From assembly GCA_027605045.1 (NCBI GenBank), contig JAQFWX010000009.1, forward strand, positions 1,178,001 through 1,242,000: 64,000 nucleotides of DNA. The letters run 5' to 3'. The translations under genes were made by a program, and so were the position numbers. Source of the DNA: Phallus indusiatus. Lineage: Eukaryota > Basidiomycota > Agaricomycetes > Phallales > Phallaceae. Shown piece by piece: positions 12,052 to 25,000 of the stretch (position 1 is the stretch's first letter; every line of letters starts with the position of its first letter). The notes beneath the pieces were generated by a model. The model searched no databases, was not told where the DNA came from, and worked only from the letters and a program-made list of their open reading frames with translations.

Positions 12052-15000
12052 ATGCCTTCCTCGGTTCCATCGTCAAGCCACACAAATATATCGCCTTGTA
12101 AGTAGTAATGTATCTTTTATGCATGCTCCATCATCACCATTAAACTCAACTTTCCTCTTCTCTATCCTTGTAGCTACGGAACCACTATACCAAGTCAAAC
12201 TATTGGCAGCTTTGCGGAGCGGTACGCGTTTATTTTGTCCGTGCTTTTTTTGAGATAATTTAAAATACTACTTCATATCTAGGAGATCCTGCTCTAATTC
12301 AACCAATCCTCACCGAGATTAGTCGAGACCGAAGCAAATCTTTAGACAATGAGGTAGATTTAGGGGCAGCAGCTTTACATCTTGCTATACGCTGCGCTTC
12401 TTGTATGTTTTTTTTTACTCTCTTTCTCTAATTTCCCATAATTGCGTAACTGACTGGTGCGTGGTAAACAGATGACACGATCAATTTACTACTCCAATAC
12501 AGGAGCATCTCTCCAAACGCAATTCATCCCCCTCAGTCCAAAGATTCAGCACTTCATTTGGCGGCAACCCTAGGTCGTGTTGACGTGGTGTCCCTTCTAC
12601 TCGATCAGCCCGGCATAAACGATACTCTCCGAAACAATAAGGGATTAACCCCCCGTGACGTGGCTCGAACAAAGGAAGTCCGTGATGTCATCCAAGGTAT
12701 TTCAGCACTTTTTTTATTCATAAAAAATAAACCCAATCCACTCTCGGATCTTGCCATTTTAACTTACACTTGTTTCCGCAGAATCCCAATCTGTGTTTCG
12801 AGCATCCTATATTACTCTCCTAAGAACGTATATCCTGTCTCCTGTACAAGCAACACCACCTCCAGCCCTTGTCAACCTTCTGTCTTCCCCTCGAGCTTCC
12901 CTTCTCGACCTATCCTACCTCGACGACGCGTCGGGATTATCCTTGTTACACGAAGCCGCGCGTAGAAAAGATGTCAAGCTTGTGGAACTTGCCGTGTCAG
13001 CTGGCGCAGATGTCTTTGTCCGAGACCGCAAGGGCAGATCAGTAGTCGATGCAGCGGGTAAAGACGACCGTGTTAAGGCTTATCTACGTCAATGTAAGTG
13101 AATTTGTTTGTTTCAAGCGTTTGTTTTCTTACCACTCGTTCTAGTTGCCAACCAAGATCGAACCCTAATAGAAACATCCTCGGTTGAGCCGCCTACTTTG
13201 AAAGGTTATTTGAACAAATACACAAACGTTGCGCGCGGCTACAATACTCGATGGTTTGTCCTCAAAGATGGCACATTATCATGTACGTCCACCCTCCCTT
13301 TTACCCTTTTTTGATCGGTGTCAGCTCACTTCATCATTTGAAAGATTATCGTCACCAGGACGACGAAAACGTCAATTGCCGTGGCTCCATTTCAATGGCA
13401 TCTGCTGTTCTCAAGTTTCCCCAGAACGAACGAGTCCGGTTCGAAGTTCATTCGGGGCCTAGTCGGAGTCACATTCAGTCTTCTTCTGCCAGTCCTGCTT
13501 CCGGCTCAAGTTCATCCGGTGCTCAAAAGTGGTATGTGAAGGCAAACCACCAAGCCGAAGCTGCTCGATGGGTACAAGCAATCAAGAAGAACATCGAATG
13601 GTATCAGAATCATCCCAGTCCGACACCTATATCTCTTTCGTTGCCGTACGAGCCCATGCGGGCAAACAGTGCCCCATCAGATACCCTCAGCATCCACAAC
13701 TCGGAAAAGGCTACCACTACTAAACACACACGCAATGGAAGTCGAGAGTCGAGCACGGATGAAAGAGAAGAACACGCTAAAAAAGCATACCCTGATGACG
13801 AAACAAGATCGTTGGCGCACTCGTCGTCTTCAAGTTCTGGAGCTCATCCTCCACATAGCGGTTCAATCGAATTGCAGGGTAACACCGCGATCACTCAACT
13901 GGATATTACTGCACAGCTATTGTCCGTCATGGGCTCAACTCCCAACTCGCCATCTCATCAAAAAAGACAGATATCACCCGCGGAATCTGCGCTCAAAGAA
14001 TCGCTTTTACAAGCCCAACAAGTTGTCAACGATTACGTCCGGATGACAAAGGAGCGGGAACAGTGGTTTCAAGATGCGTTGAAGAAAGAACGGGATCGTG
14101 CGTCGATGTGGGAGGAGAGTTTGAGTATTGTTGTTAAAGAGGGAGCGATGCTAGAGGACGAGATCAGGAAGAGGGAGCGAGCGAGGTCTGCAGCGAGACG
14201 AAGAAGTCTCATCGTGAATAACGAAACTGGATCTGTTACGCTCCGTCAAAAACCTACGAGAGAGTTACCCGCGTTACCTGACGTCGTAGATGCAATGTCG
14301 ACATCTCAACCGTCACCACCTACATCCCCAACTTCTCCAACTTCGCTTCAAACACCTATTGCATCCGTGGCAGCAAAGGCTGCTGTGGCGGCGGTATCCC
14401 ATCCTATCATCGTCACTTCAACTTTATCAACACAAATCGAACCCGTTATACCAGACTCTGAAGACTCAGAAGACGAATCATCAGATGAAGAAGATGAATT
14501 TTTTGACGCTATTGAAAGCAATAACCTACCCAATCTCGTTATCAGCGCGACACTCTCCGCACATCTTTCCCCTCCTACTTCCATTCCTTTTGAAATGCAA
14601 GCGTACCTTGGATACCAACATTTACGAGAATGCCTTCCCATCCGAAGTGACGACCGACCTAGCACGAGTTTATGGCAGGTTTTGAAGAATAGTATTGGGA
14701 AGGATTTGACGAAGATTACGTTTCCTGTTTATTTTAACGAGCCGACGAGTATGTTACAGAGAATGGTAAGCTCGTTCAGATAGCATTTGACTTGGTGGGC
14801 TTATGACTGACGTTGCTCCGTAAGGCTGAGGATATGGAGTTCTCAGAGTGCCGTAAGTAATGCAACTGTCATTAGTAGTTTCAGTTGCTGATGGAACTTA
14901 CAACGACAGTGGATGCTGCCGTTACTGAAACAGACGCACATAAACGTCTAGCATACGTAGCAGCGTTTGCCATGTCCAATTATTCGAGCACTATCGGTCG

Positions 15001-16178
15001 AATAGCTAAACCGTTCAATCCGATGCTTGTAAGTCTTTTCAATACGCGTCGGTTCGAGTTCTGCATTTAATACATTCTAGGGCGAAACTTTTGAATATGT
15101 TCGTTTGGACAAAAACTACCGATATTATTCTGAGCAAGTATCGCATCATCCACCCATCAGTGCATGTTGGGCGGAGGGTCGCGATTGGAAGTATTATGGA
15201 GAGGTACGTGTGGCTGGCTGATCTGTAACTTCGGGGCTTGGTTTAATTGCTTTCCTCAGGTTGACGCACAAAATAAATTCATGGGAAAATCATTCGAGAT
15301 TAGACCTACTGGTGTCGCACATGCTGAGATCAAGCTAACTGATGATCCCACTGATGACCGATACGAACATTATACGTGGAAGAAAGTCACGACATGTGTT
15401 TCCGGTTTCATTCTCGGTAACACTACGATTGATCATTACGGCGATATGGAGGTATGTTGTTGCGTGTTTTCAATGCTGCCATTATATACATATTCATTCA
15501 AATGTTGCATAGATTATTAACCACCGTACGAAAGACAAGTGTGTGTTGACGTTTAAACCGCGTGGCTGGAGAGGCAAGGATGCCTTTGAAATATATGGTC
15601 ATGTCATGGATCGTTTTAACCAAGTTACATACGACATTGCGGGACGTTGGGATAGCCAGCTTATAGCTCGTAAAGCTGGAACGGGTCGAGGTGCATTACT
15701 GCCCAACGTTGACATAGACGGACCACAGTCACCGACCTCTGAAGCCGAATACGTACTTTTGTGGAAAAACACCGAGAAGCCCAAAGCACCATTCAATCTA
15801 ACACCATTCGCTATCACATTAAATGACTGTCCGGATACACTGAAGCCGTACCTTCCGTCTACCGACTGTCGACTGAGGCCTGACCAACGGGCCTTTGAGC
15901 TGGGAAAATACGATCGTGCAAACGTCTTAAAGGGGAAGCAAGAGGAATATCAACGAGCGGCGAGACGACAACGGGAACAAGGGATTTTACCACCGCACAA
16001 ACCTCGATGGTTCGAGGCGACGACGGATAGAGATACCGGCGAGCGCGTTTGGACACCCTTTCGAGGAGACGGCAACAAAGCTCAGTACTGGCTGGAACGG
16101 GAACAGGCTTTCAATCATAAAGATTCGGATGATAATTGGCCTGGGGTGTTAAAGATTTTTATTGACGATGAACCTTAG
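12052..16178 (+). CDS. oxysterol-binding protein, Osh1/Osh2 type (ankyrin-PH-FFAT-ORD)
   Basis: Twelve exons (12052-12097, 12174-12221, 12283-12402, 12472-12696, 12782-13093, 13145-13282, 13345-14765, 14825-14852, 14910-15028, 15081-15203, 15260-15451, 15513-16178) encode 1145 residues. Domains in order: ankyrin repeats at about 70-245 (ALHLAIRCAS, SALHLAATLGRVDVVSLLL, SLLHEAARRKDVKLVELAV); PH domain from about 270 (KGYLNKYTNVARGYNTRWFV); a serine-rich linker; a coiled coil near EQWFQDALKKERDRASMWEE; an acidic tract followed by EFFDAIE at about 681, an FFAT motif that binds the ER protein VAP; then the sterol/lipid-transfer domain with the signature EQVSHHPP (about 837), KSFEIRPTG and WFEATTDRDTGERVWTPFRG. 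The protein should move sterol and phosphoinositide between membranes at ER contact sites. It is the only intact copy here; at least four partial copies lie downstream. Confidence 0.92.
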
Positions 16179-17218
16179 TAATATCATGTTCTACTACTTA
16201 GTATCATTATCGTAACCGTATCACCTTTTCTTTCCTTGCTTTGGATACTTGTTTGTTGTTGGATTTTTAATGTTTTTAGAAAGTCATTTCGTTGATTGTT
16301 TGCATTTTTTTTTTATTACTTATAAGAGCATTTGTTTGTGGACTTTGTAAATATCCTCATAACAAAAGTTTACATTTGTGATAGGACTGCTTTGTTTTTT
16401 TTTTGTACTTCTCGAAATGCCAGTGATTATGGTGTACATTTGTGGTCAGCTTCACTTCGGCACATCGCTTAAGTTCGGGATGATTCGGCCTGATGGGATA
16501 CCACAAGATAGTTGTAAGATTGCATGGTTCTCGGTGTTTATTCGCCGTAATGTAATGATTTTGACTAGGACTACAATAAAAAGAGGTAATTTTCCTATTT
16601 GAAGCACCATATTCATGAAAGTTTGGTCTGGATAATGCTGCCTCTAGATAAATTAGTTCAATATGTATCCGGTAAATTTGTTTTCTTCCATAATAAATCA
16701 AAAAATTGATTCATGGAAGTTTACCTTTGTCTAAGTAAATAATCTTTCAGGATTCGGGAATGTCTTTTAGTAGGTTTGAGAGCAGGAATTACTCCAATGT
16801 GTCACAAAGTTCCTTATGATCCTTTTAGCATACATCCCAAGTTAATGCAATTAGGAAGGCAAGAGTTTATGTAGGAAAATGTACAACAACAGAGATGTAT
16901 GCAGGTAGATCTGAATAAATAGAACTCTCTGAAACAAAGATCCGAGAGAATCAAACTGCACAAAATGGAAATACAATAATTCGAAGACTGATTATTATTA
17001 TTGTAAAACTAGGAACACTTACATAAGGACATGACAAACATCAATGGTACAATAAATCAAATTTATTGTCTATTGGGTCACCCCATGTCAGACATTTGTA
17101 CTACGTTATGTCTAATAATACAATGTGTGCTGTCTTTTGTTTCTGAAACATCTGTCCCGTTTGTGGGATGTGGCGAGTCCTTCGAATAAGGCACTACAGT
17201 CATGTAGAGAATGGATGG
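16179..17218. other. intergenic, OSBP 3' flank
   Basis: Very AT-rich. Contains poly-T runs and an ATT microsatellite-like stretch near 16988-17002 that could be the degenerate tail of the LINE remnant next to it. No gene seen. Confidence 0.45.
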
Positions 17219-17485
17219 TTATAGTGGGGCGTGGTCTATTATTTCGCTCGGCGTTGCTTCCTCTTCTTCCTCTTTTTCTCTTTGGGTGCCGTGTTGTTGG
17301 GCCAGTCGCCTGGTCTTGTCAAGGTAGGTCCAGAGGGTGGGAAGGCATCGTTCATTGTTGAGCAACCCGCGTAGATTGAACAGGTAATACGGTAGAGCTT
17401 TGCGCATGACGCCCCAGGCATCACGGTAGGCTGGGCAGTGAAGGAGTAGGTGGACGACTGTTTCGTTTCTCGCGGAATGGTACAA
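17219..17485 (-). mobile_element. remnant of a LINE reverse transcriptase C-terminus
   Basis: The minus-strand translation gives NETVVHLLLHCPAYRDAW, then MRKALPYYLFNLRGLLNN and LWTYLDKTRRLAQQHG before a stop. The ETxxHxLLxCPxY pattern is the His/Cys zinc-binding tail that follows the reverse-transcriptase/RNase H part of fungal LINE (Tad-like) polyproteins. No reverse-transcriptase motif is present, so this is a 5'-truncated copy, which is usual for LINEs. Its upstream part degrades beyond about 17520. Confidence 0.68.
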
Positions 17486-18769
17486 TAAGGTAACATAAAT
17501 ACTGGTGCAAACAAAATGTCGAAAGGAGGAAATAAAAGTGTTAAGCTGCTAATGACCTTTACTAGCAACATAAAAATAGGTTAGTTGCACATAATTAGAA
17601 TGTTGCTCTAAATGTTGTTCAAAGTTTGAGATTAAATGATGCCATGGCATGCATCAAAGATCATGCGAATTGAAATGAATAATCAGTACTGATTGCTAAA
17701 ACTGGGTGTTCAGATGTGTGCACATGAAATTTTAAAAAAAATTAGACCGTCGATTTTAGTTTATGTAAATTTTTCTCGATTTTTGCTCACGAGAATGACT
17801 TACTGAGAGAATGAGCATTAGCTGACGCCCCGGGCGTAGTATTCCGAGTGGTGTAGCACAGCCAGACTAGTTGGAGACAGCGTATATGCACAATTACCGT
17901 GTGCCGGATGGAAATTACAAAAGTGAAAAATTACTTAGACTTGGGTTTGATTTGATCCCTCACCTTTCTCCACATTTTCTCCCCTGTTCCTACAAAACTC
18001 TTGAATTTCCATTTCTCAGACCATGTTTTCACTTTCCACATGCTTTCCCCTCACATTTTAGATAACCGGTGTTCTGCTTTTCACTCAGACACTGAACTAC
18101 AATTTGTATATAAACCCGTCGTTTCGAGACACCAAATATCATCAAATTTTTTGGATTGTATTGCAGCTTTTCCCTCAGTCTCTCAATAAGCATTTAAAAG
18201 CACTCTTATTCAATTAACTACCTTACATTTCCTATTCTACACTATCTTTTCCTTACACACTCTACTACTCGGTCCCCTTACCTTTCCTGTACGCTCCTCC
18301 GCCCACATATCACGATTCTCAGAACAAGAATTCAATAATTTCGAATTTTGTATGAAAGACTGTATTTGGATGTGATGCAAAAGAACAAGACTTAAGATTT
18401 GATTTTATTGATAATTTTGATTCTGAGTTACTGAAATGTATCATTCAAAATAAAGCCTATTCCCTTGAATTTCTTCTCTGATGGCGGAACGTGCTTCACA
18501 GCTTAATTCGCTGATCTTGGAGCGTTTTTCGGATTTCAATGCATCGTAGGTCCGAGGCTCCGAATTATGTGATTTCCTGTTTGGTTTTCTGCATCTTAAT
18601 CACGGATTTGAGAAACATGTGTAAAATACAATATATTATTAACAATTTGCCGCCATTTTTCATTTATCGTACTCCATTTGCATTCTCAATAATAGGTAGT
18701 ATCTTAGATATTCAGACCCTGTGCCGGTCATCGGCCGGCACAAAAAGTGGAGCTGACCACAAATGTACA
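17486..18769. other. intergenic, no gene seen
   Basis: AT-rich spacer. Open frames around 17871-18189 are pyrimidine-rich and not coding-like. Confidence 0.45.
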
Positions 18770-18975
18770 CCATAAGTGATTGATTTGTAAGACGTTGCTA
18801 ATTCCTACGTTCCTCACGGCCACTGAGTTGTTGGCTTCAATCACTTCTATCCGCTTTGGCAGTTTAACTATCATCAGATTTTTGAATGCGTCACAATCGG
18901 ACGATACGGACGCCACCACGGAAGAATATCGACTGAAATACAAGCTGTTCGATAGGGGCATTATCATGATTTTCA
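18770..18975 (+). repeat. dispersed repeat X, copy 1
   Basis: Starts with ATTGATTTGTAAGACGTTGC, contains a CTCACGGCC segment and ends with CGGACGCCACCACGGA. The same ordered pieces recur near 25961-26130 and 52379-52540, and its right end (ACCACGGAAGAATATC) recurs at 42960. Origin unknown. It always sits at the edges of the array units. Confidence 0.6.
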
Positions 18976-19065
18976 GCCCCGTCATCTAATCTGAGGATTG
19001 AGGCAATATTGAGGTGTCGGTATTCCCATAGGTTCCAGGGTTTTATTCCCTTAAATGGTTATGGT
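18976..19065 (-). pseudogene. phospholipase B fragment (exon 7 region)
   Basis: The plus strand reads CCCCGTCATCTAATCTGAGG and, further on, GGGTTTTATTCCCTTAAA. These are the reverse complement of the start of exon 7 of the intact phospholipase B (8426-8495, encoding PFKGIKPDTYADTNSSILRL). The fragment is short, diverged and carries no open frame. The same shard recurs at 43019-43105. Confidence 0.75.
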
Positions 19066-19367
19066 ATACAGATTGTCGAAGCAACCCAAAGTATGCACCA
19101 CTTCCTTTAAATTTTCCCTTGCAATTTACCTGAACGTGACGTGAACCCTACAGAAATAATCACTCGTGATGAAATTCGACCACTCTATTACTCAATGACC
19201 AAATATGTGAGATACATGGAACTTGCGACTACCTAGACCTACGCCGTAAATGGTAGTCTCGAACGCTGCACTTTTGCAATATCACGCAATGCAACCCTCC
19301 GAGTCCCGTTGCACGACCTTATCTTCACGTCAGGGGATTTCTTTTTCTTCGGCTCTACAAACTCTAA

Positions 19368-19935
19368 TATAATGTTCTAAAGACGAAATCCGATTTACTA
19401 TACAAATGCAAACGTGCACGGCCCCTCGCGCGGAGACGAAAGACTGTTTTACGTGGCGGCGTACGATCCAGACCTTTTTCTTAGTGAACCTAAGCTCAAT
19501 CAATGAAGTGATGGCTCGCCATCCAACGGTGCTATTACGCACCTTCGTTTCTTTTTAAAAGATATCATTCGCGTGTGGTATGTACATCATACCCCTGTTT
19601 TGCCTTTCCCTACGCTTTTTCAAAATCGTTCCAGACTTGGAGTCGGAGCCTGATTGGGCGGCTGAACGTCGAATGATCGTTGATGATGCAAAGGCAATTT
19701 GCGAACCGTTGGGCTTCAACGTGTCCTGGCTATAGCTACAGGAAGCACAAACGAAAACAGGAATCTTACCAATGCTGTTATGTTCTATTCGTGAGTTCCG
19801 TGATTTTGAATCCCCGCCGCTCTTTTGTGAGGGCACAACGATACACTCGCTCAGAATATTGTGGTAGATCTGAGCGCCAAACTTTATGGCTATCAAAGAA
19901 GTCTTTTGGCTATGTATATTACATATAACTGGCTG
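19368..19935 (+). repeat. recurrent block Q, copy 1, with coding-like exon
   Basis: The block recurs at 34668-35150 and 43105-43565. Its core translates on the plus strand, after a likely acceptor TTCCAG at 19632, as LESEPDWAAERRMIVDDAKA followed by ICEPLGFNVSWL and a stop. That looks like a genuine protein C-terminus, while the other two copies shift frame at ICG. Another plus-strand piece near its end gives ERQTLWLSKKSFGYVYY. I do not recognise the family. It may be a shard of a further gene duplicated with the array. All three copies lie 0.4-2 kb upstream of a DUF6535 gene. Confidence 0.6.
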
Positions 19936-20070
19936 ACTTGATTGACTTGAATTCTTTAGATATTGTCATGGACACCTTCGCTGTGATGGTAATAAGCTGT
20001 GTTGTTGAGAGTACACAGCGTGCAGCACAACTCAAAGCGCCCGCGCCTATAGCTAGTTCGCACGGCGCGT

Positions 20071-20181
20071 CTGAAGTTCAACTTTTTCCTTTGAACTTCA
20101 GGTGCGGCTTTTGTTTGTTTGATTCATTATATTATAGTTACTCATATAATATATACAAAACTTTTTCCTTTGAACTTCAGG
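20071..20181. repeat. short inverted repeat inside a direct repeat
   Basis: CTGAAGTTCA (20071-20080) faces TGAACTTCAG (20092-20101) across 11 bases, a perfect 10-bp stem. The 23 bases at 20080-20102 recur exactly at 20159-20181. Function unknown. It could be a small foldback element or a slippage product. Confidence 0.65.
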
Positions 20182-21647
20182 CTTGCTGCCTTCAGTTGCG
20201 CCGGAATAATAAAACCGTTGTTATGTGTTCAAACTGTGTCACTAGAAAGCGCGGAGTGCCCGCGGCAACCTTGCTTGCACCACTGGTCCACACATAAGTA
20301 AATGCCAGATGGGTTTGTCATGATATAAAAGCATAATTTGAGAAGTTGGTCTGTATTTTGATACGGATATTTCTTTGAAAACAATATTTTAACAACGATT
20401 ATAGTTTTGATTTTGTAAAACAAAGTGATCTATAAAAAGCACTCATTTACGGGCCCTTTTGCTTGAGGGAATGCCGCAGGTCCCAAAGTCAGAGTTTGGA
20501 AAGAAAGATGGAGGAGGATGGAGTGCTTCTATAATTCTGAGTTTCCTATAATGTTCTTCAACACAAAGCATTAACGTTGTTTTTCGAAACCTAGTGAAAA
20601 AAATTGCTCATTGTCACTAGTCAAGGTAGCATAGAGCAGCATATACTGGGATAACTGCGTCGTTAATCAACGGAAAAACCACGCATAGCATCGGAAAATC
20701 CGAAAATTAGCCTGTCGAAAAGAACTTGAAGATTCAATTCTAAGGGAATTAGTTTATTCATATCTCCAAGTAGACAACAAATGGGCGTACCTTAACAGCT
20801 GGCAGAAAAAATGCAGTTGCAAACTGGAAGGACAGTAAAGGACTTGAAAAAAAGGGGGCCGTGTTGAGGTGGGGCGAATATTGATACCGACATCGGATAT
20901 AGCAAATGGTTCTAGTTACAGCAATTGAAGCTTGATCCACGTGAACAGTAGGGGGACGCGAGACATGCAACATTATACATCTGCAATATCCACTGATGTA
21001 CATCTTGGCCAAGCTTTCTCGGACTCGCGTCGTCCAACTTGATGGACTCGGTGCCAGCATTGTACCATTTTTACCTGCAACAAAAAAGTCACAATAAAGC
21101 TGAAAGGCACAAAAAGAAATGAGGTTCTAACATGAACACAACTGCCTATAACACCAGCTTATGTTTTTACAGATTATCAGTCTCAGGGACAAACACTACC
21201 CCATGATCTTGCGCGTCCTCCTACTGGCGAATTATATAACTGACATTGACTAAATCGGAGGTGTGCTTTGGGGAATCAAATTACGGAAGTTAGACTATAT
21301 CATGACAAAGACAGAGATCTTGAATAGGTGTGCTGAACCGTCCTTGCCATCGTCATGGTGTGTGTGACAGTCGCCCAAAGATTGGATACATGCAGATTAG
21401 GTTTCTAAGCGCCAGGATATCAGGCGATATACTAAGATATACTAAGATACTAACTATCTGTGCCTGCAAGTATCCGCGTGCATTTTCACCTGGGAGAAGA
21501 CCTTGCAAGCAAGGTAAAGAACTGCCAAGGTGCCCATATATCACCGGATTCGAGTCATGTTCGTCCAAGTGGCGGTTTCGGAACTTTACAAATGAAATAC
21601 CTGTGTGAACAGTGAGATTTGGCATAGAGCCTGATTGTGGTGCTTCA
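20182..21647. other. intergenic, no gene seen
   Basis: No supported coding frame on either strand. Between 21330 and 21640 are phrases resembling the spacer between copies A and B (for example GGAACTTTACAA), so this is probably also decayed array material. Confidence 0.4.
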
Positions 21648-22079
21648 TTTGAAGATGTAAGTAACTATATAACACAACTCAATTATATCTCCGTACGAAG
21701 CTTGGGTTTGCTAGATAAAAATTTTTAAGTCGCTTTGGTAGACGGTCCAAGCTATACAATGACAGTGCCAAGATCAACGCTGAGAAGAGAAGAGACCTTC
21801 TGCTGTGCTACATATGTCAAAGATTTCGGGCGCGGTATCGACAATCGGCCAATAATCGTTTACCTGCGAATAAGGTACAATAAGGCTCCAAAAGTCTGAT
21901 TGGTCTCTGGATTTTCCTTTTATGCTATGCATTCAGCGCTATTCATCGGTATTGAGTTATTATCTTCTTACCCACGACATAAAACGAGATGGCACTGAGT
22001 TACTAGCGTTTTGAATAAAACGCTTGGCGTCACTGAGCTTCCCGCATCTTATACCGCACACGACCACCAAAGACATATC
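21648..22079 (+). promoter_or_regulatory. shared 5' flank of DUF6535 copy A
   Basis: About 430 bases that align by eye with 35158-35565 (before copy C) and 43638-44108 (before copy D). Shared phrases include ACTATATAACACAACTCAAT, ACGGTCCAAG, GAGAAGAGAAGAGACC, TCTGATTGGTCTC and CGAGATGGCACTGAGTTACT, then the ATG. ACTATATAA is a TATA-like element but lies about 420 bases from the ATG. Conservation across copies suggests the promoter was duplicated with the gene. Confidence 0.55.
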
Positions 22080-25000
22080 ATGTCGGCAACATTCGACCTG
22101 AACGAAAAAACAACACACGTCGAGGCTCCCAACGACAGGGGCGAAAGCTCTGGAGCCGCTCAGATAGGGCCTGATGACCAACGTGAACGTCCCAAGTCTC
22201 CGTGCATAAACGTGGTCCCGAGTCTCTCAGACAAAGAAAGAGAACAGCCTGCTGCTATGCCAGCGACGGGTCAACAGCCCGATGGAAGGATAGATAATTT
22301 GGTGGATATTTTCCGTGAATTTCTTGGTGAGTTTTCTGCACCTTGGTATAGTATATATGAGATGTTTCCCAACCCATTCGTGCATTTTGAAGAGACGGTA
22401 CCTAACAAAGTAGTCTCTGATTCTTCTCATCCTGACACGCAACGAAACATGGCAGGACGTAAAAGGCTTTTCGGACTAGCCAAAGGCTTTGCTTCAGAGA
22501 CTAGCTGTGAGCATGTCAATTTAAATCCCGTTTGCATTCGTGTGGGCTAACGTGATGCATAATAGCAAATAATAAATATGATTACGAACAAAAATATCCA
22601 CGGGATGAACCCGGAAAGGAGATCGCGGAAAATGCTCGTATCTGGCTCACTTACCTCGACGAAGCCGAGTCGTTTGATCATGAGAGAGCTGAGAGGTGGA
22701 AAGACACAGTAGATGTACTTCTCGTCTTTGTACGCAGAACATTTATCCGTAACCATATTATTAAAGCTTATTTTCAGATATCAGGCTGGTCTCTTTTCTG
22801 GCGTTATAACAACATTTATCTCACAGGCTTCACAAAGTCTGCAGAAAGATAACACCCAAGTTTCTGCATCCCTACTATCTGAAGCAGTTCAGTTGTTACG
22901 CGCCAATCTCAATGGAGTACCAGCAAGCCAGGTACCCAGCTCAACACTGACGCCTACGTCGCCATTTACACCCTCAACAACCACACTTTTGGTGAACGGT
23001 CTGTGGTTCGCAAGTTTGGCGATTACATTATCTACGGCACTATTCGCCGTCATCGCGAAGCAGTGGCTCCATTATTACTTATCTTCTATTCCTGGATCAG
23101 TAAATGAAAGAGTTCGAGCTAGACAGTTGCGGATCAATGGCTTCGAATCGTGGAAGGTTCCGGTCATCATCGATATTCTCCCTATCCTCCTCCACCTCGC
23201 TGTCGGCTTGTTTCTTACGGGGATCATTATATTACTGTTTCCATTGGACGTTCGTGTTGCTTGGACGATTCTCATTATTACCAGCATCACCTATACGTTA
23301 TATTTTATCTCAGTGATGCTACCTATTTGGTATGCGGAATGCCCATATACATCTTCATTAACGATGTACACCGGGTTTCTCTTCCTTTTTCTTCGACAAG
23401 TTTCCCAAAATATCATCACGATCCTAAATGGGGGATTTCAAGCTCTTTCGAGAAAAATACGTTTTAAAGCTCGGCATACTATCGGGGGTCTTATTCATTA
23501 CCTCCGGTGCATCGTCCAATCTGGATTAATGTTCATTTCAAAGTTAGCTGTTGGGCATCTCATTCACTACCTCCGGGGCCTCGTTCAACATGGATTCATG
23601 TTCATTGCAAAGTTAGCTGGTCCGGTGCGCCATGGTTCTCAGAGACTCCGATCCAACTTGCCAGAACTCACAAAGTGGAGAGAAGAGAACATAAAAAAAG
23701 TTGTCAAAAATGCAGCATTCCTTGACTTCGATGCGCTCCGTTGGCTTTATGTGACTTCCTCTGACCGAAGTGTCCATCGAATTATTGCACGATCAATAGC
23801 TGTGCATCCATTTATCAGCAAACGATTTGATGAGGATGCTCTCCTTTACTTCCGTCGTACTTTGGAAATCAATGAAACCAATGTCGTAGATTTGCGTTAT
23901 GGCTTGTGTTTGGATCTCGCAGCTCGTAATTCAACATGCTGGGTACTACTCCGGACCATTCCCGATGTGTTTCAAAGTCAGCTGGAGGAAGGAGAGTATC
24001 AGGCCTATCTTCAGATTGAGGACATCGGGCATTCCAACAATCGGAGATCACAAATTCTCCGTGATGCCATCGCGGGCGATCTTGGGCTACCACTGACTAT
24101 GTGGATCTCTTCGAAAAGACGTCGTCTGATGCTACGGACGCTGTGCATATACTCACCCGTGGACTTCGGGATGTATTCAATTGGAAATTCAATCCCACTC
24201 ACCAACCTATATGTGACGCGGGGTTAGTATGGTTTAATAGTCAAGAACTGGGATGGTGGAAGTTTGAACGCCTCTTCCGCTACTTCAAACTGGGCAACCC
24301 CGACTATTCATCGGAGGCCAAAACTTATGAAACACGCTATCTCCTTTTCATTACCATCTATCGTAACCTTACCTCTAATCGTTCACTCATCATCAACAAA
24401 GCTCAGAGAAAGATCGCCTTGCAAAGTATGTTTATAGGCTTTACGTGGTGCGTTGATCCCTCGAGATTACTTCACACATTGAAGAATGCCGAATACGGCT
24501 TCATGTTCTTCAAAGATATCTTCTGCGTGGACTCATTCTGGTGCGAGTTCATGACGGATGACTCCAGAGAGCATGCACAAATATGTCTGCGCAATATACT
24601 TTACTGTGTGAACACTCCACTAGATAACCACTTGAAGTTTGCGGACAGTCACAACCTCTCTCTCATTTATCAATGGTATTCACGAGATTTCGATGAAGGC
24701 TTCTCACGTGGCACACCCCCCTTATTTGAGCTGCTGCTTGTGCCCCGGAACCGCCACCATCTATCCACAATCCTCTTGGATGATCCGGATGCAGTATCCC
24801 ATATCTCAAAATGTCTTTATAACTTGGCGACTCCTGCATATAACTTCAAGGCAATGAGAATATATGAAGGCTTGATGAATCTTTTCAAGTCTGTGGGTTC
24901 GAGGAATCCCCTGTTCACCATTCTTTACGCCCCCTCAGTGCTTGCGACACTATGGTTACTCCTCATCTTTTCCCATTGGGATATGAAAACGTATTTCCTG

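Noticed and set aside
16357..16701. 114-residue minus-strand frame after OSBP
   Set aside because: Lies in the AT-rich 3' flank, no homology seen, contains poly-K artefact from T-runs.
21540..21570. Possible tRNA T-arm (GGATTCGAGTC)
   Set aside because: No acceptor stem, D-arm or anticodon arm could be folded around it.
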